Numbered from the stretch's first letter, positions 16,392 through 24,292 are shown. The stretch is DNA of 64,000 nt from an uncultured Prevotellaceae bacterium (GCA_937898415.1 CALDLA010000068.1:1-64000); one strand, 5' to 3'. Numbers and translations: made by a program. The notes: generated from the letters alone by a model not told the origin.

Positions 16392-16829
16392 ATGGATAAA
16401 GTACAAGATATACCACAAGGAAGAACCAAAAAAGAAATAAAGGTTAGAGAGCATATTATTAAGGATTTCTATGCTCAATGGATTGCAGAGCATCCGGACA
16501 AGAAGGTTCTTAACAAGGCGCTTGGCAAGTATATCTGTGTCAAGTTCCTCTCTATCAACGAGACATATGAAAAAGCAGCCCGCAGCTATGAATCCGCTTT
16601 AGCCGTATTCAGACTAACGGAGGTTCTCTAGAATGCGACATTGGTAGGAGAACTCCCAGCCAAGCGAAAGACCCGTAATCAAAAGCCGTTTGAGAAGTTG
16701 CTGGTTATGCAATACGAGAATATCAAACTGACAGTTGGGCTCCAGCGTTCCAACCAAGACTTGGTACAATATTGCATAACAGTTCCTCAGAAACCAATAC
16801 AAAACGAAGCCATCAACTCCGAAGAGTGA
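16392..16829 (+). pseudogene. Conserved-looking small protein interrupted by an in-frame amber codon
   Basis: From ATG 16392 (MDKVQDIPQGRTKKEIKVRE) the frame is open to a TAG at 16629-16631 and then continues in the same frame to 16829. The two parts read as one protein of about 145 residues: the first ends ALAVFRLTEVL and the second goes on NATLVGELPAKRKTRNQKPFE. I do not recognise a function. The start is set at 16392 because the bases before it (GGAAGCGTTAAGCTT, 16376-16390) also occur in the untranslated leader of the radical SAM gene. It is either a nonsense-mutated gene or two separate small peptides. Confidence 0.55.
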
Positions 16830-16965
16830 TGGCTCGTATAGTTGGGGCTCGAAACGACTCAAAGAGCCATAAAGGTTGTCATCCTTTCTGCGAATTCCCC
16901 TTATTGACGTTCCAAAGATAGGAACTTTTCTTGTAAGTTCCAAACTTTTCGCTTTGTTTTTGCTC

Positions 16966-17013
16966 GATTTCCACAAAATTTCACTACTTTTGCAAAAAAT
17001 ACAGTTCACAATG
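16966..17013. repeat. 48-bp promoter-region repeat, copy 2
   Basis: Second copy of the element at 16262-16309; it ends at the ATG of the HTH gene. Confidence 0.8.
16985..16992 (+). promoter_or_regulatory. -7 box for the HTH/kinase operon
   Basis: TACTTTTG. It implies a leader of only about 12 bases to the ATG at 17011, and it makes the earlier in-frame start at 16876 unlikely. Confidence 0.55.
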
Positions 17014-17562
17014 CGATTACCTTTCCATATCATACAATTGTTGAAGAGCAAGTCGGAGAATGAGTTGCGACAACCTTCTGACTGCGAGTTCCTGTCTCTT
17101 GATATTGAGAGTAAAACAGGTGTTCGCATTGGCGCCACCACGTTGAAACGTTTGGTAGGATTTGCACAGGACGAACGTACACCTCATGTCAGTACGCTTG
17201 ATGCCATTGCCCGCTACTTGGGTTATGCTCATTGGGAGGAACTCTCAAAGATAGAAGATAAAGGCAATTCGGATTTTGATGCGCCTGAGGGTGAAGTGCG
17301 CTCTGGCGACTTACATCCAGGCGTCTGTGTCGAGATTACTTATTTGCCAGACAGGAAAGTACGATTCTTATATCTGGGCAATCGGCTTTACCGCGTTGTG
17401 GAAAGTCTGAACAGCAAACTTCAGATTGGCGATGAAGTAGAGATTCAGAATTTTGTACTCCATCATCCGTTGTTGGTGCTCAATGTCTGGCGTAACGGTG
17501 AGCCACTCGGTCAGTTCACGGCAGGTCGCGTTTCAGGACTTTCATCTATTAAGGTGCAATAA
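17011..17562 (+). CDS. HTH-domain protein partnered with a Ser/Thr kinase
   Basis: A protein of 183 residues. Residues 1-75 look like a helix-turn-helix DNA-binding region (GVRIGATTLKRLVGFAQDER, then TPHVSTLDAIARYLGYAHWE). Residues 95-180 look like a small beta-rich domain (VCVEITYLPDRKVRFLYLGN and following). It ends one base before the kinase gene starts, so the pair is almost certainly one operon. A regulator or substrate relationship with the kinase is likely but unproven. Confidence 0.65.
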   Translation: MRLPFHIIQLLKSKSENELRQPSDCEFLSLDIESKTGVRIGATTLKRLVGFAQDERTPHVSTLDAIARYLGYAHWEELSKIEDKGNSDFDAPEGEVRSGDLHPGVCVEITYLPDRKVRFLYLGNRLYRVVESLNSKLQIGDEVEIQNFVLHHPLLVLNVWRNGEPLGQFTAGRVSGLSSIKVQ

Positions 17563-18915
17563 ATGGATACGTCTCAGTTTTCTAATAGCCAGTCACTATA
17601 TGAAGGAATGGAGCGGGTGGACACACGAGGTGCCACCTGTAACACCTTTCGCGTGAAACTTTATGGCAAGCTGCACTTCCTGAAACGGCTGAAGCCCGAA
17701 TATGCTGGCAATATTCGCTATCAGGAAGCTCTCCGTAAGGAATTTGAGACAGGCTACCGATTAGAGCACCCTAACTTGGTGCGCTATATCTCGCTCGATG
17801 GTGACAGCATCCTCATAGAGTATGTCGACGGCGAGACCCTTTCACAACAGCTCGCCAATCATCCGGAGTATTTCAGGAAACGGAAGAATACCGATAAGTT
17901 CGTCCGTCAGCTGTTAGCAGTAGTCAGTTATCTCCATAGCCATCAGGTGCTGCACCTCGACTTGAAGCCCGACAATATTCTCCTTACCCGCATCAATGAT
18001 GATGTGAAACTCATCGACCTCGGGTGCTGCTATACCGATGCCTTCCCTGATACCACAGGCCATACCGATGCCTTCGCCGCGCCGGAACAGCTGACGAATG
18101 GGGTGGTGGACGTCCGCACAGACATCTATGCCATTGGCAGAATCCTCGACTGTCTTCCAGACCATCATAAGTATAATAAGGTGATTGCCCGTTGCACGGA
18201 TGACAATCCGGCAGAGCGTTATCTGACCATCTCAGACTTGCAAGATGCGCTGTCAGCCAGAAGGACACACACTTTCTGGCCCGTTCTCATGCTTCTCGTT
18301 GTTGTGATGTCCATTGGCTGTTTCATATTTACCGGCAGGGAACGGCAACCAACGGAAGTCGTTGAACCTCAGACGGAAATAATCATGGAAAAGCCTGAAA
18401 CCATTATAGTGAGAGAACATGTCCAACCTGTTGGCCATAATAAGGAAGAAATACCCCCAATAGAGCAGCAAGAAACGGCCTCGATAGATCAACAAGAAAC
18501 ATCCCCGATAGAACAGCGAGAAACAGCCACAATAGAGCAGCAGGAAACAACTCCAAAAGTGTTAGGTCCCATTAAGAGTGACCTTTCTGAGGAAGAAAAG
18601 GCTTTCCTGAGTCAACCCCACCTGCACATTGCATCTTCTGACGAGTTTGACCAATACAAGCGTCAATTGGACGAATACTACAGAGAAGCAAATGCTTTCC
18701 TTGACGATACGGCCAACTTCCAAAGGTATCCCTCGCATATTTCCTATTTACGGCGTTATCAGGAAATCATTGAAAGGGCGAGAGAGCAAATAGAGGCCGA
18801 TGAGTGGTTTCGTCCGTTGTATAAAAGCCCCATGAACCCTGTCAGTTCCTACACGCGAAAATACAAGGAGGATTTGGAGCATCGGGCGTTTGTCAATGGC
18901 AATAAACTGCCGTGA
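17563..18915 (+). CDS. Hanks-type Ser/Thr protein kinase with transmembrane segment
   Basis: A protein of 450 residues. The kinase domain covers about residues 10-230: Lys41 in FLKRLK, catalytic loop HLDLKPDN at 131-138 (Asp133), and DLG in place of DFG at 152-154. An APEQ motif follows. A transmembrane helix lies at about 238-257 (FWPVLMLLVVVMSIGCFIF). The outside part begins with four 8-residue repeats of the form xIEQQETx (DNA 18457-18552) and ends in a helical domain rich in charged residues. Single-pass kinases of this kind can sense signals across the inner membrane. There is no PASTA domain. It follows directly on an HTH gene. Confidence 0.85.
   Translation: MDTSQFSNSQSLYEGMERVDTRGATCNTFRVKLYGKLHFLKRLKPEYAGNIRYQEALRKEFETGYRLEHPNLVRYISLDGDSILIEYVDGETLSQQLANHPEYFRKRKNTDKFVRQLLAVVSYLHSHQVLHLDLKPDNILLTRINDDVKLIDLGCCYTDAFPDTTGHTDAFAAPEQLTNGVVDVRTDIYAIGRILDCLPDHHKYNKVIARCTDDNPAERYLTISDLQDALSARRTHTFWPVLMLLVVVMSIGCFIFTGRERQPTEVVEPQTEIIMEKPETIIVREHVQPVGHNKEEIPPIEQQETASIDQQETSPIEQRETATIEQQETTPKVLGPIKSDLSEEEKAFLSQPHLHIASSDEFDQYKRQLDEYYREANAFLDDTANFQRYPSHISYLRRYQEIIERAREQIEADEWFRPLYKSPMNPVSSYTRKYKEDLEHRAFVNGNKLP
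18457..18552 (+). repeat. 24-bp coding repeat, four copies
   Basis: Encodes PIEQQETA, SIDQQETS, PIEQRETA and TIEQQETT in the kinase's external linker. Copy number is likely to vary between strains (inference). Confidence 0.85.
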
Positions 18916-18949
18916 ATAGACATAAGCTATAAAAAAACAAAAATAACGG

Positions 18950-18989
18950 CTCACAATGAACGTTGTTTGCCAAATTATACTTATCTTTG
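18950..18989 (+). promoter_or_regulatory. Shared promoter module, copy B
   Basis: CTCACAATGAACGTTGTTTG, 12 bases, then TATCTTTG (18982-18989). It drives the DUF6922-like/AbiEii-like pair. Confidence 0.65.
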
Positions 18990-18999
18990 CAAAAATGAC

Positions 19000-19332
19000 A
19001 TGAAAGTAGATGTAAGACAACAACTGTTTCGCAAGCTGAAGAAAGAAAACTGCTTCTGGTCTTACGATTCATCGAAAATGAAAACCATTTCCGATGAATC
19101 GCTTATTGAGCATGTTCTTCTATATCTTGACATTGAAGACATCAATCAGCTATTTCCTCTCTTTGGGTATAAGAAGGTGAAGCGTGTATGGATGGACCGA
19201 GTAGCGCCTCAAGGGGCAATGTTCAGATCTTATAACATTCTCTATGCATGGTATTATTTCGGAGCTAAACGCCCAGAAGCATACGTCAAAAGCATTGAAA
19301 CCCGGCACATCAATCGAATAATGTCTGTATGA
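19000..19332 (+). CDS. DUF6922-like protein, probable antitoxin partner
   Basis: A protein of 110 residues from ATG 19000 (MKVDVRQQLFRKLKKENCFW). The motif CFWSYD...DESLIEHVLLYLDIEDI...LFPLFGYKKVKRVW fits the DUF6922 pattern. The C-terminal third (YNILYAWYYFGAKRPEAYV) is conserved-looking. The stop overlaps the next start as ATGA, and the next gene is an AbiEii-type nucleotidyltransferase, so it is probably the antitoxin of the pair. An upstream start at 18967 would lie inside the promoter module and is rejected. Confidence 0.6.
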   Translation: MKVDVRQQLFRKLKKENCFWSYDSSKMKTISDESLIEHVLLYLDIEDINQLFPLFGYKKVKRVWMDRVAPQGAMFRSYNILYAWYYFGAKRPEAYVKSIETRHINRIMSV

Positions 19333-20000
19333 GTATGGAGCAATCAAAGTCCCTGGCACCACATACAGGACAGGTGTTCGAGGCAATTTCCAAATTGGAA
19401 TGTATCAAGCCTTTCACACTTGTTGGCGGAACGGCGTTATCCCTGCAAATTGAGAAACGTCAAAGCGAAGACCTTGACTTTATGAAGTGGCTGACCAAAC
19501 GGAATGAGAAGCCCGAAGTTGATTGGCCGTCTATCTTAAAAGAACTGGAATGCATAGGTACTGTCAGTGGTTATGACGTGGCGGGTTTCGACCAAGTGGT
19601 TTTCAATTTCGAAGGTGTTAAGTTGTCATTTTATGCTGCTCCCCGCAAAGCTATTCCATCAATGAAGCGCATTCCTTACCTTAATAACCTATACATCGCA
19701 GATATGGAATCCATAGGAGCGATGAAAATGGAAACGATGCTTCGGCGTGCAAAGTTCAGGGATTACTATGATATTTATTCGATAATAAAAGAAGGCGGCG
19801 ACCTTAACAAGATGATTTCGGCAGCATTGGAACATTCTGACCATAAATTGCGCACCCGTGGTTTGCTCAATATGCTAACGACAGGCAAGAATTTTATCAG
19901 AGAGAAAGGGTTTGAGGAGTTGCAGCCTGTTTATGATGTCACAGCATACGACATTCAGGAATTCGTCAAGTACAAGTTACTTGAATGCAAAGAAGAATAA
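19329..20000 (+). CDS. AbiEii-type nucleotidyltransferase, probable toxin
   Basis: A protein of 223 residues. The nucleotidyltransferase signature FTLVGGTALSLQ...QSEDLDFM (GG/T...DxD) lies at about residues 30-55. Later blocks (ADMESIGAMKMETMLRRAKF, RDYYDIYSI) match the AbiEii/DUF1814 family. These enzymes transfer nucleotides to RNA or protein targets and act as toxins. Length fits an intact gene, in contrast to the truncated one at 15129. A strong terminator follows 11 bases after the stop. Confidence 0.75.
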   Translation: MSMEQSKSLAPHTGQVFEAISKLECIKPFTLVGGTALSLQIEKRQSEDLDFMKWLTKRNEKPEVDWPSILKELECIGTVSGYDVAGFDQVVFNFEGVKLSFYAAPRKAIPSMKRIPYLNNLYIADMESIGAMKMETMLRRAKFRDYYDIYSIIKEGGDLNKMISAALEHSDHKLRTRGLLNMLTTGKNFIREKGFEELQPVYDVTAYDIQEFVKYKLLECKEE

Positions 20001-20010
20001 ACAATTTGTG

Positions 20011-20047
20011 AAATGGAAGAAATGGATGCACCGTTTCTTCCATTTTT
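20011..20047 (+). terminator. Rho-independent terminator
   Basis: AAATGGAAGAAA (20011-20022) pairs with TTTCTTCCATTT (20034-20045) around an 11-base loop, followed by T. It ends the toxin-antitoxin operon. Confidence 0.75.
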
Positions 20048-20162
20048 CGTCTTTGTTTCGTACCTTTGTAAGCAGGAACTATAAAATGAAGCATAATGAA
20101 AGAAAACAGGTGCCGGAATGGCTGATTTTGAAGAAAATGGGCCGAATTTACAAAAAAAACAG

Positions 20163-20202
20163 CCCACAATGAATGTTGTTTGCAAATTTTTCCTTATATT
20201 TG
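20163..20202 (+). promoter_or_regulatory. Shared promoter module, copy C
   Basis: CCCACAATGAATGTTGTTTG, 12 bases, then TATATTTG (20195-20202). It drives the radical SAM/RiPP operon. Confidence 0.65.
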
Positions 20203-20478
20203 CAACGTCGCAGATAATCTGCGGCAAACATTAGTAGGAAGCGTTAAGCTTTCATCTGTACCGAAAAGTCTGGTAAACTTTAACGACAAGCAGATGTAGA
20301 GTAACACGTTCCCTCCTTGGTAGGAATATATATTGCAGCCACTACTGGCTCGCATCCTGTATATCCTCCAAGGGTGTGGGCTGTTTCTTTTTATCTCTTG
20401 TACGGGTTTTACCAGAGCCTTCGGTAGGATAAACTGAGAGGCTCGCACCTTCCTTGTGGTAATTAAGAAGTAAAACCA
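20203..20478 (+). promoter_or_regulatory. Long structured 5' leader of the radical SAM operon
   Basis: About 270 bases between promoter and start codon. It begins with the dyad CGCAGATAATCTGCG and contains GGAAGCGTTAAGCTT (20251-20265), shared with the leader at 16376-16390, and a later GAGCCT/AGGCTC stem near 20413-20443. I see no coding potential in it. It may be a regulatory RNA or an antisense-regulated leader. I could not match it to a named riboswitch. Confidence 0.5.
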
Positions 20479-22047
20479 ATGATTCAAACAATAATATACT
20501 ACCGCCCAGTTTGGACTTGTGGCAGATATAATGAAAACGCACAAGTGGCAATCTACTATAACCTGATTGCAGGTATGAGTTACTTTTTTGAAAGTTATTC
20601 AGCAATGGTGATTGGCGAGATTCTTGTCGTTCCGCGTAATGGCAAGTTAGACCTTGATGCCATTTCAGTGAAGCTGAATATTGCGATGGAAAGCCTTGTG
20701 CCATTTTTTGAACAGTTGGAACAAATGGGCATTGTCTCATCTGTATTGCCAACAAAAGAAATGATAGCTGATTATCGCAAACGTATGAGTGAATATAACC
20801 GTCAGCAACAGCAAATAGTTGAGCGTACCACTCAAGAGAAACTGCCATACGCCATATCCAATGCTGAACGGTTATATACAGAGAAGGTGGGTGGCATAAC
20901 AAGCGTGATGTTTGAATTGACTTATCGCTGTAGTGAGAAGTGCATCCATTGTTACAACGAGGGAGCAACTCGCAATGACAATGAAATCAGTACGCGTGGA
21001 AACAGAGAGGAACTCACGCTTGAAGATTATAAACATATCATAGACGAACTATATGATTTAGGCTTGGTTAAAGTCTGTTTGACTGGAGGAGATCCATTCT
21101 CAAAGTCTTTTGCATGGGAACTTATAGACTATTTATATAATAAAGGTATAGCATTTGACGTGTTCACCAATGGACAAGCAATAGTCAATAAGGTGGAGCG
21201 TTTGGCAAACTACTATCCACGTTTGGTTGGCGTTTCAATTTATAGCGGCATACCAGAAGTGCATGATTACATCACTCGCATCAAAGGTTCGTGGGACAAG
21301 TCGATGACTGTCATCCGTCATCTTTCTGCTTTAGCCGTTCCGATGAATTTGAAATGTTGTGTGATGCGGCCTAATGTAAAGTCTTATTATATGGTGGCTG
21401 ATATTGCCAAAGAATATGGTGCAGTACCTCAGTTTGAGATTAACCTGACGGACTCTATTGAAGGTGACAAGTGTGTCAGTAAGTATCTGCGTATGACGCC
21501 AGAACAACTTGAAATCGTTCTGCGTGATGATAACATCACATTGTATGTTGGCAAAGAAGCGCCAAACTATGGTGGGCAGCCAAAACCGATGGACGAGAAT
21601 CCTTGTGGTGCAGGTGATAATTCTTTCTGCATAACTCCAGAAGGGAATCTCATTCCTTGTTGTGCTTTCCATACGTTATTTGGCAATTTAAAAACGCAGA
21701 GTGTTTCGAATATTATTGAGACAAGCAAAGAATTGGCATACTGGCGAAGTTTGACACTCAATGACTATGAGGAATGTGGGCACTATGAATACTGTGCTTA
21801 TTGTAACCTTTGTCCTGGTAATAATTTCATTGAGCACGGTACACCATTGAAGGCAGCAGAAGTGAATTGCTATGTTGCAAAGATTCGATATGAGTTGGCT
21901 CAAAAGCTAATGAAAGGCTACGATCCCCTGAATGGAAAATCATTTCGTGAGCGATTGGCCGAATTACCAGATTTTGCTCCGATTGAGATAAAACGAGAAA
22001 TGTCGCTGAATGATTACAGCGATACGAGATTAAAGGTAGGTGGGTAA
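20479..22047 (+). CDS. Radical SAM/SPASM peptide maturase with N-terminal RiPP recognition domain
   Basis: A protein of 522 residues. Residues 20-90 resemble a PqqD-like RiPP recognition element (winged helix, ending LVPFFEQLEQMGIV). The radical SAM core begins with CSEKCIHC (Cys151, Cys155, Cys158) and includes LTGGDPF. A C-terminal SPASM-type region has Cys376, 384, 394, 395, 433, 439, 442, 445 and 464, enough for auxiliary Fe-S clusters. Such enzymes modify ribosomally made peptides, forming for example thioether or C-C crosslinks. A 34-residue precursor gene lies 48 bases downstream and an M42 peptidase after it, which supports this role. The chemistry cannot be told from the sequence. 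Confidence 0.88.
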   Translation: MIQTIIYYRPVWTCGRYNENAQVAIYYNLIAGMSYFFESYSAMVIGEILVVPRNGKLDLDAISVKLNIAMESLVPFFEQLEQMGIVSSVLPTKEMIADYRKRMSEYNRQQQQIVERTTQEKLPYAISNAERLYTEKVGGITSVMFELTYRCSEKCIHCYNEGATRNDNEISTRGNREELTLEDYKHIIDELYDLGLVKVCLTGGDPFSKSFAWELIDYLYNKGIAFDVFTNGQAIVNKVERLANYYPRLVGVSIYSGIPEVHDYITRIKGSWDKSMTVIRHLSALAVPMNLKCCVMRPNVKSYYMVADIAKEYGAVPQFEINLTDSIEGDKCVSKYLRMTPEQLEIVLRDDNITLYVGKEAPNYGGQPKPMDENPCGAGDNSFCITPEGNLIPCCAFHTLFGNLKTQSVSNIIETSKELAYWRSLTLNDYEECGHYEYCAYCNLCPGNNFIEHGTPLKAAEVNCYVAKIRYELAQKLMKGYDPLNGKSFRERLAELPDFAPIEIKREMSLNDYSDTRLKVGG

Positions 22048-22083
22048 ATGTGGTTCCCCAAGAAATATCACTATAATCTCTAA
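22048..22083 (+). other. Eleven-codon ORF directly after the maturase stop
   Basis: TAA of the maturase is followed at once by ATG and the frame MWFPKKYHYNL. It may be chance, a translational relay to the precursor, or a second tiny peptide. Not called as a gene. Confidence 0.25.
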
Positions 22084-22095
22084 ACATTTATAGCT

Positions 22096-22200
22096 ATGAA
22101 AGTAGATTTGAATGTTAGCGCAGCTTCAAAGGTAATGACTGCCAACGGATGCCCCAAACTTTATGAGTCTTCTTGTGGCATTGCTTATCGTGCTGCCTAA
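22096..22200 (+). CDS. Probable RiPP precursor peptide (34 residues)
   Basis: ATG at 22096 gives a 34-residue peptide: a leader-like half (MKVDLNVSAASKVM) and a core-like half beginning TANGCPKLYESS and ending CGIAYRAA. It has two cysteines eight residues apart and two tyrosines, which are plausible targets for a radical SAM/SPASM enzyme. It lies just after the maturase gene and before a hairpin terminator that would stabilise a short maturase-precursor mRNA. There is no GG leader-cleavage motif. I could not assign it to a named precursor family. Confidence 0.7.
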   Translation: MKVDLNVSAASKVMTANGCPKLYESSCGIAYRAA

Positions 22201-22215
22201 GGACAGAAGTTGATG

Positions 22216-22251
22216 GCATGGGGAATGGTCTTGCCTTCCCCATGCATTTTT
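22216..22251 (+). terminator. Terminator/attenuator after the precursor gene
   Basis: GCATGGGGAA (22216-22225) pairs perfectly with TTCCCCATGC (22236-22245) around 10 bases, followed by ATTTTT. It lies between the precursor and the peptidase, so the peptidase would be made by read-through or from its own promoter. Confidence 0.8.
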
Positions 22252-22281
22252 GAAATAAAGAACTACTACAGATTATATAGA

Positions 22282-23262
22282 ATGAGTTTTATTTACAAGA
22301 CCTCCATTGATTTCATTAATACAATAAAGCCTTACGTGAGTGAAGCTTGTATAGATGTACTTGGTAATATTATAGCACACAAATCAGCTGTGGGTAAGCG
22401 CATTATGCTGGTTGCTCATCATGACGTCGTGTGTCTTATGGTATCAAATATTGACGAGAACGGCTTTCTTTATGTAAAGCCGGCAGGCTATATTGATGTT
22501 TCAATACTCCAAGCTAGAAAAGTCATAATTAGACATGGTGAAAAGTCAATTATAGGTATTATAGGCAAAAGACCAATTCATCTAATACGCGACAATAACT
22601 CTAGTAAAGTTGCTTTTGAGAATCTTTGGGTAGATATAGGAGCTAAGAGCCGGTCAGAAGCTTTGCAGATGATCAGCAAAGGAGACTATGCCTACTTTTG
22701 TTCTGACTACGAAACTATGCCTAATAATAATATTACAGGCTCTTATTTAGACAATCAAGTAGGACTGAATGTCCTGTTAAAGTTGGCAGAACAACTATCC
22801 ATTAAAGAAATGAATTGGGATGCTTATTTCGTTGCTTCAAATCATGAAGAGATTGGTATGAGAGGCGCTCCTGTTGTTGCTCATTCAATAAGACCAGATA
22901 TTTGTATCTGTATAGATGTTACTCATGCAACTGACTATCCTTCTATGAATATTATTAGTGATGGTGACATCAAGTTAGGACAAGGGTGTGTCTTGGCAAA
23001 AGGCCCAGATATTTTCCCAGCTCTATTCAAAGAGTTGGAAAAGGTTGCAATCAAGCAAAATATCATGTATCAAATAGAAGTGAGTCCATATCCAACAGGT
23101 ACGGATGCTAATGTGATACAACAATCTGGAAATGGCGTTAAAACAGCTGTTGTATCAATACCATGCAGATACATGCATACCCCCAATGAGGTATGTTCAG
23201 TAAATGATATTGAAGCTGCGATAAACCTTATTGCTAGTTTTATGCGTGAAGAAGGCTTGTAA
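22282..23262 (+). CDS. M42-family metallopeptidase (glutamyl aminopeptidase/FrvX-like)
   Basis: A protein of 326 residues from ATG 22282; an earlier in-frame TTG at 22210 would be inside the terminator hairpin. Motifs of the dinuclear-metal M42 fold are visible: AHHDVV (H-x-D), YLDNQVGLN for the bridging Asp, SNHEEIGMRG (catalytic Glu pair), CIDVTHA (Asp) and YMHTPNEV (last His). These are cytoplasmic aminopeptidases. Next to a RiPP precursor it is a candidate for trimming the leader or core, although the terminator between them leaves this open. Confidence 0.78.
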   Translation: MSFIYKTSIDFINTIKPYVSEACIDVLGNIIAHKSAVGKRIMLVAHHDVVCLMVSNIDENGFLYVKPAGYIDVSILQARKVIIRHGEKSIIGIIGKRPIHLIRDNNSSKVAFENLWVDIGAKSRSEALQMISKGDYAYFCSDYETMPNNNITGSYLDNQVGLNVLLKLAEQLSIKEMNWDAYFVASNHEEIGMRGAPVVAHSIRPDICICIDVTHATDYPSMNIISDGDIKLGQGCVLAKGPDIFPALFKELEKVAIKQNIMYQIEVSPYPTGTDANVIQQSGNGVKTAVVSIPCRYMHTPNEVCSVNDIEAAINLIASFMREEGL

Positions 23263-23308
23263 AGGTGACGTATGACTTTCATAAACTATAAATTATAGGT
23301 AAGAACAT

Positions 23309-24256
23309 ATGGCAAAAAGGCAGATAGATTGGAATTATAGCGGTTATAAGAAAGAGGCGCACTTCTTTCTTTGTGGAGCATTTGAATCATTTAAAGGTAT
23401 ACAAGAGTTTTTGAAAAGTGTAAAAGAGTGTCCTATGATGCTGAAAGACAATGTTGTTATAGATAGTGTTTTCGGTTCTCCTACATGTGTGTGGAACGGA
23501 GGACGTGCGTTAGCTGATGTCTATTACGATAAGAAACAATTGCAACACATTCACGATACTTATGCGAACTTAGACGTTAAAGTGAGGTTCATCTTTACAA
23601 ACCCCTTTTTGAATGAGCATGATTTACATGATAGGTATTGTAATTTGATCATGAATATTTTTCAGGACTTATCACCGGAAGTTGTAGTCAACTCACAATT
23701 ACTGGAGGATTATTTGAGGAGCAATTATCCAACAGCATCTTTTATTAGTTCAACAACAAAAAGATTAAGGTCTGGTGAGGATCAGCTAAAAGAATTTTCC
23801 CATGACTACAAATATGTATGTCTTGATTACGATTACAACAATAATTATGAATTCCTTGAGAGTATTCCTTTTAAAGAGAGGGATAGAGTTGAGATTCTCA
23901 TTAATTCCACTTGTCCCAAAGGTTGTAATGCAAGAATTCTTCATCAAGCATTTTCTGCAAAAAGACAATTGGAGTACAACAGTGATGATGATTGTGAATC
24001 AGAACAATTTTATAAGGAATGCCCCAAAATAAAAAGGATTATGCATGACTCTTCCTCACAAGATGATACAGCAAGAAATATCTATGCTGGGACAAATTAT
24101 ATTTTCCCACAAGATTTGGATGAGTATATTGATAAAGGTTATTGCCATTTTAAAATTCAAGGCCGTGAACTCAAAACAAGCCAGTTGTTTGCAGAATTTA
24201 TTCCATATCTTATAAGGCCGAATTTTTATCCAGTGGCGATTTCAATTATTAGATAA
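23309..24256 (+). CDS. U32-like protein of unknown function
   Basis: A protein of 315 residues. The arrangement resembles the TIM-barrel U32 'peptidase' group: VVVNSQLLEDYLRSNYPTAS then FISSTTKRL, later YVCLDYDYNN, and VEILINSTCPKGCNARILHQ, which recalls the cysteine-containing core of U32 and UbiU/UbiV proteins. Other cysteines (PTCVWN, CESEQFYKEC) could add to a metal or Fe-S site. It lies 46 bases after the M42 gene and may belong to the RiPP locus. The family call is tentative. Confidence 0.45.
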   Translation: MAKRQIDWNYSGYKKEAHFFLCGAFESFKGIQEFLKSVKECPMMLKDNVVIDSVFGSPTCVWNGGRALADVYYDKKQLQHIHDTYANLDVKVRFIFTNPFLNEHDLHDRYCNLIMNIFQDLSPEVVVNSQLLEDYLRSNYPTASFISSTTKRLRSGEDQLKEFSHDYKYVCLDYDYNNNYEFLESIPFKERDRVEILINSTCPKGCNARILHQAFSAKRQLEYNSDDDCESEQFYKECPKIKRIMHDSSSQDDTARNIYAGTNYIFPQDLDEYIDKGYCHFKIQGRELKTSQLFAEFIPYLIRPNFYPVAISIIR

Positions 24257-24292
24257 CGAAAATGATAAATAGTAGTAAAAACATGTTGGCAA

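Noticed and set aside
16614..17141. Minus-strand frame of 175 codons with a TATCTTTG-like box nearby
   Set aside because: It opposes the better-supported HTH gene and the interrupted ORF and has no recognisable domain.
18916..18999. tRNA or attachment site near the toxin-antitoxin pair
   Set aside because: No cloverleaf or CCA-like end was seen; the stretch is explained by the promoter module.
20086..20172. 28-codon frame starting MKHNERKQVPEW
   Set aside because: A TACCTTTG box precedes it, but the frame overlaps the shared promoter module and a similar-length frame at 16235-16321 has no sequence similarity; likely chance.
22096..22200. GG-leader bacteriocin-type precursor
   Set aside because: There is no double-glycine motif and no peptidase-containing ABC transporter nearby.
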